From Candidatus Gottesmanbacteria bacterium RIFCSPLOWO2_01_FULL_42_22 (lineage in GTDB: Bacteria; Patescibacteriota; Microgenomatia; 2-02-FULL-39-11), in assembly GCA_001779315.1 (NCBI GenBank), contig MFJU01000036.1:1-32585 (forward strand): a DNA stretch of 32,585 nucleotides. Direction: 5' to 3'. Under the pieces are notes generated by a model. It saw nothing but the letters and a program-made list of their open reading frames with translations. It was not told the origin of the DNA and made no database searches. Of the stretch, positions 21,658-29,850 are shown one piece after another. Numbering within the stretch: the stretch's first letter is position 1; every line of letters starts with the position of its first letter. The translations under genes and the position numbers were made by a program.

Positions 21658-22779
21658 GTGAGTTATTTGGAGGGTGATCTCAAAAAAATATATAATGTAA
21701 TCAGGAGAAAAAATACGAACGAAAAAGAAAATATAAGAAAAAAACGAATATTATCAGGCATAACTCCTTCAGGCGATGGCAATTTACATATCGGTAATTA
21801 TTTAGGGGCTGTCAGGCAGTTTATCGAATTCGCCAAGTCATACGATTGTTTTCTGATGGTGGCTGATTTACATGCTTTGACGACGGTACAGGATAAGGCA
21901 ACTCTACAGAAAAATACGGAAAATCTGATTCTGAATGAGCTGGCGCTTTTAGGGGATCTTCATAATATTACTTTTTTCCGGCAATCGGATGTCGTAATGC
22001 ACGCCGAATTGACCTGGATTTTGAATAACGTCACGCCTCTGGGTCTTCTCAAACGGGCGCATGCTTACAAAGATAAGCTGCAAAATGACGTCATGGAGGA
22101 GGAAATCAATTTAGGCTTGTTCAATTATCCGATTCTGATGGCTTCGGATATCCTTCTTTATAAACCTGATTTCGTGCCGGTAGGGCGCGACCAAAAACAG
22201 CATGTGGAAATCTGCCGGGACATTGGCGGAAGGTTTAATAAGACTTATAAGTTAAAAATTTTTCCGTTGCCGGAGCCGCATATACCGGAAGAGGTAGCGG
22301 TCATTATGGGTACGGACGGCAAAAGAAAAATGAGCAAGTCGCTCGGCAATATCATCGGGATTTTTGAGGATGAGGCCGTCATTAAAAAGCAGGTGATGTC
22401 CACCTATACCGATCCCACACGCATTCATGCCGATGACCCGGGACACATCGAAGGCAATATGGTCTTTGCCTATCTTGATTTCTTCGGTGACCCCACTTCG
22501 CCAAGGCTACGAGGGGCAAGTAACTTAAATAGACTAAAAGAGGATTATAAAGCAGGTAGAGTAGGTGATGTTGAGGTCAAAAACTATCTGTATGAGTCAT
22601 TGTTGAAATATTTCGCCCCGGCCAGGGAACGCTACGCGGAATTAAAGGGTAATCCGGTTAAGGTAAAAAAAATACTTCAGGACGGAGCGGCAAGAGCGAG
22701 GGAAGTTGCGGGTGCAACCATGAGTGAAGTGCGTGAATCAATCGGGCTGACAAATTCTTATTCCTTCTTTGAATATTAA
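21658..22779 (+). CDS. trpS: tryptophanyl-tRNA synthetase
   Basis: 373 residues, class I aminoacyl-tRNA synthetase. The HIGH-type motif is HIGN (44-47) within SGITPSGDGNLHIGNYLG, and the KMSKS motif is exact (224-228). Tryptophan-pocket blocks such as FVPVGRDQKQHVEICRDI are present. It is longer than most TrpRS proteins (about 330) because of about 30 extra N-terminal residues, rich in Lys and Asn, and an insert of about ten residues near 278 encoded by an imperfect palindrome. The GTG start is fixed by a Shine-Dalgarno sequence. It charges tRNA-Trp in the cytoplasm. The tRNA-binding protein downstream has its own promoter. Confidence 0.97.
   Translation: MSYLEGDLKKIYNVIRRKNTNEKENIRKKRILSGITPSGDGNLHIGNYLGAVRQFIEFAKSYDCFLMVADLHALTTVQDKATLQKNTENLILNELALLGDLHNITFFRQSDVVMHAELTWILNNVTPLGLLKRAHAYKDKLQNDVMEEEINLGLFNYPILMASDILLYKPDFVPVGRDQKQHVEICRDIGGRFNKTYKLKIFPLPEPHIPEEVAVIMGTDGKRKMSKSLGNIIGIFEDEAVIKKQVMSTYTDPTRIHADDPGHIEGNMVFAYLDFFGDPTSPRLRGASNLNRLKEDYKAGRVGDVEVKNYLYESLLKYFAPARERYAELKGNPVKVKKILQDGAARAREVAGATMSEVRESIGLTNSYSFFEY
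22491..22516 (+). repeat. palindromic insert inside trpS
   Basis: A 26-base imperfect palindrome with outer CCCC/GGGG arms and nine of twelve possible pairs. It encodes an in-frame PTSPRLRG stretch after the FFGD motif, a place where TrpRS proteins normally run straight on to the NRLKEDYKAG-like region. Confidence 0.55.
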
Positions 22780-22811
22780 TACTCATATTTAAGCAGTGCG
22801 ATAATATCCTG

Positions 22812-22840
22812 TTGTTTTAGCCTCGATTTTAAGATATAAT
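22812..22840 (+). promoter_or_regulatory. promoter of the tRNA-binding protein and ftsH
   Basis: TTGTTT (22812-22817), 17 bp, TATAAT (22835-22840), eleven bases before the ATG at 22852. Confidence 0.65.
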
Positions 22841-22851
22841 TGGAATCTTAA

Positions 22852-23187
22852 ATGAAAGCCGATATTCCTTTTGAGGACTTTCAAAAGCTAGATTTGAGGG
22901 TAGGCAAAGTGATTGGAGCCGAAGCTGTCGCAGGATCAGTCAATTTACTGCGACTTAAAGTAAATCTGGGTAATGACCACGGGGTAAGAAATATCCTTTC
23001 CGGCATCGCCAGATGGTATAAACCGGGACAGCTCGAGGGAAAAAAGTTTATTTTCGTGACAAATCTTGAAGCCAAAAAAATGATGGGGATGATGAGCCAG
23101 GGTATGATATTATGTGCCGACTATGATCACAAGGCTGTTATAATACCTGTTAATAAAAAAATTCCCGAAGGGACAATCATCAGATAA
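22852..23187 (+). CDS. stand-alone tRNA-binding (EMAP/MetRS C-terminal) protein
   Basis: 111 residues, one OB-fold tRNA-binding domain. The sequence FQKLDLRVGKVIGAE, the NILSGIARWYKP block, and NLEAKKMMGMMSQGMILCA match the domain found at the C-terminus of bacterial methionyl-tRNA synthetase and in CsaA/Trbp111. It has no catalytic part and is expected to bind tRNA as a dimer. It is followed by ftsH after four bases, so the two are probably co-transcribed. Whether it works with MetRS in trans or as a chaperone-like protein is not clear from the sequence. Confidence 0.88.
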   Translation: MKADIPFEDFQKLDLRVGKVIGAEAVAGSVNLLRLKVNLGNDHGVRNILSGIARWYKPGQLEGKKFIFVTNLEAKKMMGMMSQGMILCADYDHKAVIIPVNKKIPEGTIIR

Positions 23188-23191
23188 TTTT

Positions 23192-25081
23192 ATGCCTACA
23201 CAAAAGCAGCCGCTCAACCATAAAAACCATAAAAATAAAAAAGGGAAAAAAATATTTGAATTCAAACTGAATTTAACACCCAAAAATTTCTTTCTCTGGT
23301 CAATAATCCTCCTAATTATTTTTTTTATTTTCTTCTCCGCCCGCGACATCTCCAATCTTTTTCCCGAAAAAACACTTACAAATCTTATCGGCGATATTAA
23401 GAGTAACCGGGTAAAAAAGATTGAGGTCATCGGTGATAAACTATTGGCAACCTATAACGACGGCAAGGTCTATACTTCAATCAAGGAAAGCCAGGATTCC
23501 CTTTACACCATCCTTTCTGACGCCCAGGTTGATTCTGCCAAAGTCGATATTGAAATCAAAGATACTTCGGGCGGCACGGTTTGGTTTAATATCCTTTCCA
23601 ACGTCCTGCCGCTTCTTCTGATGGTAGGATTTTTCCTTTTCCTGATAAGACAAGCCAGAGGGGCGCAGGATTCCATTTTCTCTTTCGGCCAGTCCAGGGC
23701 GAAACTTTTTTCCAAAGACAATCCGAGGGTGACTTTTAAAGATGTGGCCGGGGTGGATGAGGCCAAACAGGAACTGTCGGAAGTTGTCGATTTTTTGAAA
23801 AATCCCCAGAAATACAGGGCTCTGGGAGCCAGAACACCCAAGGGCGCACTCCTGGTCGGACCTTCCGGCACAGGCAAAACATTGTTAGCCAGGGCATTGG
23901 CCGGAGAGGCAGGAGTGCCTTTCTTTTCCATGGCCGGCAGCGAATTCATGGAAATGCTGGTCGGTGTCGGAGCCAGCCGTGTCCGTGATTTGTTCAATAC
24001 CGCTAAGAAAAATTCACCGTCGATAATCTTTATTGATGAAATTGATGCCATCGGACGCGTTAGGTCAATGGGAACTATGGGAGGTCATGATGAAAGGGAA
24101 CAGACCTTAAACCAAATTCTGGTTGAGATGGACGGATTTACCCCAAATGAGCATGTGATTGTAGTGGCGGCGACCAACAGGGGGGATCTTCTGGATACGG
24201 CACTTCTTAGGCCCGGCCGATTTGACCGTAGGGTTGTGCTCGATCTGCCGGATCTTGAAGGACGGAAATCAATTCTCAAGATCCATGTCCAGGGAAAACC
24301 GGTCGAATCAAATATTGATTGGGAGAAAGTGTCCAAAAGAACCGTCGGTTTCTCCGGGGCCGATCTGGAAAACATGCTGAATGAGGCTGCCATTTTAGCA
24401 GCCAGGAAAAACCAGAAAACAATTACCTTTGTTGATATCGAAGAAGCGGCAACAAAAGTGAAATTGGGACCTGAGAAGAAAAGGTTGCAGAGTGATCTTG
24501 ACCGTAAAATGACGGCCTATCATGAAGCCGGCCATGCCATTGTTTCCTATGCTTTACCCCATATGGATCCGGTTCACAGAATTTCCATCGTTTCCCGGGG
24601 TATGGCTCTGGGATTTACCCTGATACCGCCAGCCAGGGACAGAATCCATGAAACCAAAACGCATATGGTAGAGCAGATTACCGCTATGATGGGCGGCCGG
24701 GCCGCTGAACAGTTAATTTTTACAGAGATGACTTCCGGTGCTGCCAATGATATTGATAAAGCAACTGCTTTAGCCCGGGATATGGTCATTGAATACGGCA
24801 TGTCCGAATTGGGGCCGATTAATTTCGGGCCGACACTGGATGTAATGGAGTGGGGAGGCCGCTATGTCAACGAAACAAAAATTTCCCCACAAATGCAAAG
24901 CCAGATAGATAACGAAATTAAAAAAATACTTGATGCTTCTTATAAAAATGCCGCATCGATTTTAAAGAGATTGAAAACCAAGCTGGATGCGGTCGCCCGC
25001 GAGCTTTTAAAAAGAGAAACTCTGGAAAGCGAGGAATTCGAGAAAATCGTCGGTCCCCGGCCTGCTCTGGCAATCTCTTAA
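23192..25081 (+). CDS. ftsH: ATP-dependent zinc metalloprotease FtsH
   Basis: 629 residues, full length. Two membrane helices (about 30-50 and 135-155) flank a short extracytoplasmic loop. The AAA domain has Walker A GPSGTGKT (223-230), Walker B IIFIDEIDAIG, and the second region of homology RPGRFDRRV. The M41 zinc site is HEAGH (444-448), and the later AANDI supplies the third ligand. It degrades misfolded membrane and regulatory proteins in an ATP-dependent hexamer. The N-terminus before the first helix is unusually basic. The gene follows the tRNA-binding protein closely, and the next gene carries its own -10 box. Confidence 0.98.
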   Translation: MPTQKQPLNHKNHKNKKGKKIFEFKLNLTPKNFFLWSIILLIIFFIFFSARDISNLFPEKTLTNLIGDIKSNRVKKIEVIGDKLLATYNDGKVYTSIKESQDSLYTILSDAQVDSAKVDIEIKDTSGGTVWFNILSNVLPLLLMVGFFLFLIRQARGAQDSIFSFGQSRAKLFSKDNPRVTFKDVAGVDEAKQELSEVVDFLKNPQKYRALGARTPKGALLVGPSGTGKTLLARALAGEAGVPFFSMAGSEFMEMLVGVGASRVRDLFNTAKKNSPSIIFIDEIDAIGRVRSMGTMGGHDEREQTLNQILVEMDGFTPNEHVIVVAATNRGDLLDTALLRPGRFDRRVVLDLPDLEGRKSILKIHVQGKPVESNIDWEKVSKRTVGFSGADLENMLNEAAILAARKNQKTITFVDIEEAATKVKLGPEKKRLQSDLDRKMTAYHEAGHAIVSYALPHMDPVHRISIVSRGMALGFTLIPPARDRIHETKTHMVEQITAMMGGRAAEQLIFTEMTSGAANDIDKATALARDMVIEYGMSELGPINFGPTLDVMEWGGRYVNETKISPQMQSQIDNEIKKILDASYKNAASILKRLKTKLDAVARELLKRETLESEEFEKIVGPRPALAIS

Positions 25082-25100
25082 AGCATGCTAAAATTACCCC

Positions 25101-26054
25101 ATGATAAAAAGGTTGGTAGTCATTGACGGTCATGCCATTTTACACCGCGCCTATCATGCCCTGCCGCCTCTGACCGCTCCTGACGGCACAGTGGTTAATG
25201 CTGTTTACGGCTTCGCCTCCATGCTGCTCCGGGTCATTCATGATTTGAAACCGGAATATTTGATTGTAGCCTTTGATCATGCCAAACCTACCTTCCGCAA
25301 GAAACTTTTTAAAGAGTATCAGGCGCAACGGCCGGAAATGGAAAAAACCCTGATTTCTCAAATTGATCTGGTTAAACGGATGGTGGATTTGATGGGTATT
25401 AGCGTATACGGACTGGATGGGTATGAAGCTGACGATGTTATCGGCACCATTTCAACCGCGGCCGGAAACCAAAAATTGGGCGATTGTCAGTTGGAAACAA
25501 TTATTGTTACCGGAGACAGGGATATTCTTCAGTTGGTAAACAACAAGGTTAAAGTTTATCTGCCGGTTAAAGGAATTTCCGAATCAAAAATGTACGGTAT
25601 ATCGGAAGTGGAAGAGAAATTCGGTATTAAACCATCTCAAATTGCCGATTTCAAAGCCCTGGTTGGTGATACAGCGGATAATTATCCGGGTGTTGCCGGC
25701 ATCGGGCCCAAGACTGCTGTTGACCTTTTGCATAAATTCAAAACAGTTGAGGAAGTCTACCGTAATTTAAACTCAATCGAAGGTAAAGTGAAAGAAAAAC
25801 TGATACAGGACAAAGAAAATGCATTTATGTCAAAAAAACTGGCCACCATTGTCTGTGATGTTCCCATTGAGATAGATTTGGCCCGTTCAAAACTGGCAAG
25901 TTTGGAAAAGCCGGGAGTAATTAATTTTTTTGAAGAAATGGAATTCAGAAGCATGATTCCGAGATTATCTTCCGGGAAAGAGGGAGCCTTACTAATGAGC
26001 CAAAAAGCAGCTAAAAAAAAGCAGGATAATTCCAAACAGACAAGTTTATTTTAA
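25101..26054 (+). CDS. 5'-3' exonuclease (PolA N-terminal domain type)
   Basis: 317 residues. The N-terminus LVVIDGHAILHRAYHALPPL, the YEADDVIGTI helix, the VTGDRDILQLV block and the VGDTADNYPGVAGIGPKTA helix-hairpin-helix region are the conserved elements of the 5' nuclease domain of DNA polymerase I. The metal-binding acidic residues are retained in these blocks. No polymerase domain follows; the frame ends in a basic tail. It should process RNA primers and flaps as a separate protein. TAAAAT at 25089-25094 lies six bases before the ATG. A polymerase partner would be encoded elsewhere. Confidence 0.92.
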   Translation: MIKRLVVIDGHAILHRAYHALPPLTAPDGTVVNAVYGFASMLLRVIHDLKPEYLIVAFDHAKPTFRKKLFKEYQAQRPEMEKTLISQIDLVKRMVDLMGISVYGLDGYEADDVIGTISTAAGNQKLGDCQLETIIVTGDRDILQLVNNKVKVYLPVKGISESKMYGISEVEEKFGIKPSQIADFKALVGDTADNYPGVAGIGPKTAVDLLHKFKTVEEVYRNLNSIEGKVKEKLIQDKENAFMSKKLATIVCDVPIEIDLARSKLASLEKPGVINFFEEMEFRSMIPRLSSGKEGALLMSQKAAKKKQDNSKQTSLF

Positions 26055-26059
26055 TCAAT

Positions 26060-27181
26060 ATGAATGTTGCCTTGGTCCATGATTATCTTAAGGAATACGG
26101 CGGAGCAGAGAGGGTTCTGGAAGCATTACATGAGATTTTTCCCGAGGCACCTGTATTTACCGCCTTTTACTTTCCCCAATATTTAGGACCGCATCGTGAA
26201 CGATTCAGCAATTGGCAGATAACCACTTCTTTTATGCAGAATATACCCATGGCAGATCGTCTGGTCAGCCCACTGAGACTTATCAGTCAATATGCCTTTG
26301 AGAGCTGGAATTTGGACAAGTTTGATTTGGTAATTGTTTCCTCCACCGGCGCCTACTTCCCCAATCTTATCAGGACCAAACCGAGCAGCAAACATCTGTG
26401 TTACTGTCACACGCCTCCCCGCTATTTATACGGTTATGCTACCGCCCGTAATTGGATGAAATATCCCTGGGGAAGAGTTGCCGGAGAGTTTTTCAATCAT
26501 AAGTTGCGTCAGACTGATTTTCTGGCAGCACAAAGACCTGATTTTTTCATTGCCAATTCAATAGAAGTAAAGGGACGAATCAGTAAATTTTACCGCCGTG
26601 AGGCCACTGTAATTTATCCGCCGGTGGAAATAGCGGACAGAATTAAGAATTCAGAATTAAGAATGAGGAATAAGAATAAAACATATTATCTGGCTGGCGG
26701 GCGTTTAGCCAGGGCAAAAAATATTGACTTGATTATAGAAGCAGCCAATAAACTTAAGCTTCCTTTGAAAATTTTTGGCCGGGCTTTTGCCGGTTACGGA
26801 CAGGAATTACGGGAAAGGGCAGGTCCGACGGTGGAATTTATCGGAGAGGTCAGCAATCGCGAATTGAGCGGATTATATAGGCAAGCTAAAGCTTTGATTT
26901 TTGCCTCGGAAGATGAGGATTTCGGTATTATGCCGGTGGAAGCGCAAGCTCTCGGTACTTCGGTCATTGCTTACAGAAGCGGGGGAGTTAAGGAAACAAT
27001 CATCGAAGGCAAAACCGGTGTTTTTTTTGATGAATTGAATACGGAAAGTTTAACAGCGGCCATCAGAAGTTTCAGGATGAAGAAATTTAAAGCAGAGGAT
27101 TGCCGGGACAATGCCAAAAGATTCAGCCGGGCAAGATTTAAAAAAGAAATCATCAATTTTATTAATAATAACTGTGCCTGA
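26060..27181 (+). CDS. GT4-family glycosyltransferase
   Basis: 373 residues. The N-terminal half has VHDYLKEYGGAERVLEAL, a typical GT4 start, and a conserved CYCHTPPRYLY motif as in mannosyltransferase-like members. The C-terminal half has the E-x7-E nucleotide-sugar motif in DEDFGIMPVEAQALGTSV, then SGGVKETIIEG. It transfers a sugar from an activated donor in cell-envelope or polysaccharide synthesis; donor and acceptor are not known. An AT-rich in-frame insert (about residues 194-207, RIKNSELRMRNKNK) separates the two halves. It follows the exonuclease by five bases and overlaps mutM by eight. Confidence 0.92.
   Translation: MNVALVHDYLKEYGGAERVLEALHEIFPEAPVFTAFYFPQYLGPHRERFSNWQITTSFMQNIPMADRLVSPLRLISQYAFESWNLDKFDLVIVSSTGAYFPNLIRTKPSSKHLCYCHTPPRYLYGYATARNWMKYPWGRVAGEFFNHKLRQTDFLAAQRPDFFIANSIEVKGRISKFYRREATVIYPPVEIADRIKNSELRMRNKNKTYYLAGGRLARAKNIDLIIEAANKLKLPLKIFGRAFAGYGQELRERAGPTVEFIGEVSNRELSGLYRQAKALIFASEDEDFGIMPVEAQALGTSVIAYRSGGVKETIIEGKTGVFFDELNTESLTAAIRSFRMKKFKAEDCRDNAKRFSRARFKKEIINFINNNCA
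26641..26680 (+). repeat. AT-rich in-frame insert in the GT4 gene
   Basis: A purine-rich, near-repetitive stretch made of AGAATTCAGAATTAAGAAT-like units. It encodes about 14 Lys/Asn/Arg-rich residues between the N- and C-terminal domains, unlike the flanking coding sequence. Confidence 0.45.
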
Positions 27182-27986
27182 ACTTCCTGAAGTCGAAACC
27201 ATCCGTCTGCAGCTTAAGCCTCTTCTGATTGGCCAATCCATTTTTAAAACCACTGTTTATAAGGAGAAATCGTTTCAGGGTAAGCCTAAACAGCTGACAG
27301 GTGCCAGGATTACAGGTCTTGCCCGTTACGCCAAGATTTTGATTATTGAAACCGATAAGGGTTTATCCCTGGCTGTTCATCTCAAAATGACCGGGCAACT
27401 GATTTATAAAAGACAGATTGAAAAAGCAAATCTACCCGATAAATATACCCGGGTGATGATTCAGCTAAAAGACGGCAGCAGGTTATTTTTCAACGATATA
27501 CGGCGTTTCGGCTGGATGAGAATTGTAAAAAATATTAAGGATATTACCGCCAATTTAGGTCCTGACCCGTTTAAATTAACTGCCTCCCAATTCCATAAAA
27601 TCCTGGCTCAATCAGCTAAACCAATTAAGCTTTTTTTGATGGACCAGGAAAAGTTGGCCGGAGTAGGCAATATTTACGCCAATGAAGCCCTTTTTTTAGC
27701 TAAAATCCATCCTCTGGTAAAAGCGGATAAGGTAACCGGCGAAAAATCCGACGGACTATTCAAATTTTTACTTTTGGTTTTGAAGAAAGGGATTAAATAT
27801 GGAGGTTCTTCTGATAACGATTATCTGAATGCCTTCGGAGAAAAAGGGGAAATGCAGGAGCATTTATTAGTTTATGGGCGTAAAGATAAGCCTTGTCCTA
27901 ATGACTGCGGAGATAAAATAAAAAGAATCGTCATCGGCGGCCGCGGATCATTCTTCTGTCCCAACTGCCAGAAATATAAAAGATAA
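27174..27986 (+). CDS. mutM: formamidopyrimidine-DNA glycosylase
   Basis: 270 residues. The start is GTG 27174, because the mature protein must begin PELPEVET; the catalytic proline is residue 2 and the following glutamate is the active-site acid. A longer frame from 27111 would place 21 residues before it. The lysine hairpin is HLKMTGQL, and the helix-two-turn-helix block QEKLAGVGNIYANEALF is present. The zinc finger ends GGRGSFFCPNCQ, but its first pair reads CPNDC, with three residues between cysteines instead of two. It removes 8-oxoguanine and formamidopyrimidines and nicks the strand. The start lies inside the end of the GT4 gene. Confidence 0.95.
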   Translation: MPELPEVETIRLQLKPLLIGQSIFKTTVYKEKSFQGKPKQLTGARITGLARYAKILIIETDKGLSLAVHLKMTGQLIYKRQIEKANLPDKYTRVMIQLKDGSRLFFNDIRRFGWMRIVKNIKDITANLGPDPFKLTASQFHKILAQSAKPIKLFLMDQEKLAGVGNIYANEALFLAKIHPLVKADKVTGEKSDGLFKFLLLVLKKGIKYGGSSDNDYLNAFGEKGEMQEHLLVYGRKDKPCPNDCGDKIKRIVIGGRGSFFCPNCQKYKR

Positions 27987-27995
27987 TCTCAGTAA

Positions 27996-28025
27996 CACCT
28001 CCGAGGTGGCAAAGCAACGACTTTG
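27996..28025 (+). promoter_or_regulatory. two small hairpins between mutM and pyrH
   Basis: CACCTCCGAGGTG (27996-28008) and CAAAG/CTTTG (28010-28025) lie in tandem without a T tract. TATAAT follows at 28065-28070, twelve bases before the pyrH start. The hairpins may be part of a mutM 3' end; no known riboswitch is recognised. Confidence 0.3.
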
Positions 28026-28082
28026 ACTCCTGGGGACGGTGAAGGAATTCGAGTATTTTTCTGTTATAATTACCTTCAATAA

Positions 28083-28781
28083 ATGGATAAATCCCTTCCA
28101 GTTGTCATTTCTCTCGGCGGATCACTGGTCATTCCCAACGGAGGCATCGATACCCAGTTTTTAAAAGATTTCAACCTTTTTATCAGACAAAAAATCGCCC
28201 GCGGCTGGCGATTTTTTATTGTGGTAGGCGGTGGTGCAACAGCCCGCCATTATATCGACAGTACCCGGGAAATAGTCGGGCAAATATCCGATTGGGATTT
28301 AGATTTTTTGGGTATCCATACCACCCAACTTAATGCCCATATGATCAGGACCATTTTCAGGGATGTGGCCCATCCCAGGGTCATCATGAATTACCAAAAA
28401 AAAATCGTTAATCTGCAGGAACCGCTGGTTATTGCCGCCGGCTGGAAACCGGGCTGCTCCACAGACTATGATGCCATGCTTTTGGTTCGCGATTACGGGG
28501 CCAAGGCTTTGATTAACATGTCCAACATAGACAGTGTCTATGATAAAGACCCCAAGAAATATCCGGAGGCAAAACCCTTTAAAAAAATGGCCTGGAAAGA
28601 TTTTGAGGAAATGAATAAAGGTAAATGGAGCCCCGGATTCAGCTCCCCGTTTGATCCGGTAGCTACCAAACTGGCTAAGGAATCCGGTTGCTCAGTATAT
28701 GTGATCGGCAAAGATTTGGTAAATTTGGGGAATCTGCTTGACGGAAAAGATTTCAAAGGAACACTCATTTCTTCTGAATGA
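28083..28781 (+). CDS. pyrH: UMP kinase, archaeal-type amino-acid-kinase fold
   Basis: 232 residues of the amino-acid kinase superfamily. Features are the N-terminal VVISLGGSLVIPNGG, VVGGGATARHYID, GWKPGCSTDYDAMLLVRDYG, and NMSNIDSVYDKDPKKYP, the nucleoside-triphosphate block. The arrangement and the PGCSTDYDA motif are closer to archaeal UMP kinases than to the usual bacterial PyrH. It phosphorylates UMP to UDP with ATP in pyrimidine nucleotide synthesis. Its own -10 box is twelve bases upstream. It shares a four-base ATGA overlap with recF. Confidence 0.85.
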   Translation: MDKSLPVVISLGGSLVIPNGGIDTQFLKDFNLFIRQKIARGWRFFIVVGGGATARHYIDSTREIVGQISDWDLDFLGIHTTQLNAHMIRTIFRDVAHPRVIMNYQKKIVNLQEPLVIAAGWKPGCSTDYDAMLLVRDYGAKALINMSNIDSVYDKDPKKYPEAKPFKKMAWKDFEEMNKGKWSPGFSSPFDPVATKLAKESGCSVYVIGKDLVNLGNLLDGKDFKGTLISSE

Positions 28782-29848
28782 TACTTGAAAGCATCAATCT
28801 TCTTAACTTCCGCAGCCACCGGAAGAAAACTTTTAATTTTTCTCCGGCCGTTACCATCATTCTTGGCCGCAATACCTCAGGCAAAACCAATCTGATTGAG
28901 GCAATTAATTATTTAGCCAGCGGGCGCGGTTTCCGTGCCGGCCGGGAGTCTGAAGCGATTAATTATAAAGAGGAGCTTGCCCGCATCAAAGGTATCGTCG
29001 AGGACAGTTCCGGCGAAGCTAGATCCCTGGAGATTATGATAACCCGCGGCCATGTCTTAGAAATTAAGACTCCGGTAAAAAAATACTTCGTCAATGATGT
29101 GGCCCGCCGCGGTATCGATTTTGTCGGAAATTTCCGCACCGTCCTATTCTGGCCGCAAAATATGGAACTGGTAACCGGATCGCCGTCTTTAAGGCGGCGT
29201 TATCTGGATGATGTCTTATCCCAGGCAGACCGCGAGTATCACCGTAATTTACTCTCATACGAGAGGGGATTGAGGCAAAGGAATAAACTGCTTGAGGCCA
29301 TCAGCGAAAACCGCGCCCACCGTCACCAGTTGCTTTTTTGGAACCAACTTTTAATCAAACAGGGAAATTATTTAACTGAGTATAGGGAAAATTATCTGGA
29401 GTACGCCAATAATTTCCGCTTACCCAAAGAGTTTGAGCCTGAAATTAAATTCCGGCTTTATTACGATAAAAGTCTGATTTCAGAAAGCCGCCTCACACAG
29501 TATTCTGAAGTGGAACTGGCTGCCCATGCCACTCTGGTCGGACCGCACCGTGATGATTTTATCTTTAAAAAACAGGAGACCGAGGACAGAGATTTGGCCT
29601 TTTTCGGCAGCCGCGGAGAACAGCGGCTGGCAGTACTTTGGTTGAAATTGGTGGAGTATTCCTTTTTAAAGGAGAATAGCAATTCAACACCGGTTCTTCT
29701 TCTGGATGATATTTTTTCCGAACTGGATCATGAACACCGCGAGATAATTTTTCATATCATCGGCAAACAGCAGACAATCATGACGATCACCGACAAGCAT
29801 CTTGTTCCGGAAATGTATTTCAGAGAGGCCAAAGTGATAGAATTATAA
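28778..29848 (+). CDS. recF: DNA replication and repair protein RecF
   Basis: 356 residues. Walker A is GRNTSGKTN (30-38), preceded by the family start LESINLLNFRSHRKKTFNF. The middle has RRRYLDDVLSQADREYHRNL, and the C-terminus has the ABC-type signature region with SRGEQRLAVLWLKL and Walker B LLLDDIFSELD. RecF loads RecA at gaps through RecO and RecR and binds single-/double-strand junctions. It starts inside the last codon of pyrH, so the two are translationally coupled. An IS element has inserted 11 bp after its stop. Confidence 0.95.
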   Translation: MILESINLLNFRSHRKKTFNFSPAVTIILGRNTSGKTNLIEAINYLASGRGFRAGRESEAINYKEELARIKGIVEDSSGEARSLEIMITRGHVLEIKTPVKKYFVNDVARRGIDFVGNFRTVLFWPQNMELVTGSPSLRRRYLDDVLSQADREYHRNLLSYERGLRQRNKLLEAISENRAHRHQLLFWNQLLIKQGNYLTEYRENYLEYANNFRLPKEFEPEIKFRLYYDKSLISESRLTQYSEVELAAHATLVGPHRDDFIFKKQETEDRDLAFFGSRGEQRLAVLWLKLVEYSFLKENSNSTPVLLLDDIFSELDHEHREIIFHIIGKQQTIMTITDKHLVPEMYFREAKVIEL

Positions 29849-29850
29849 TT

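Noticed and set aside
27111-27173. Longer mutM from the ATG at 27111
   Set aside because: MutM needs proline as residue 2, so the added 21 residues would abolish activity. That stretch is also the coding end of the GT4 gene.
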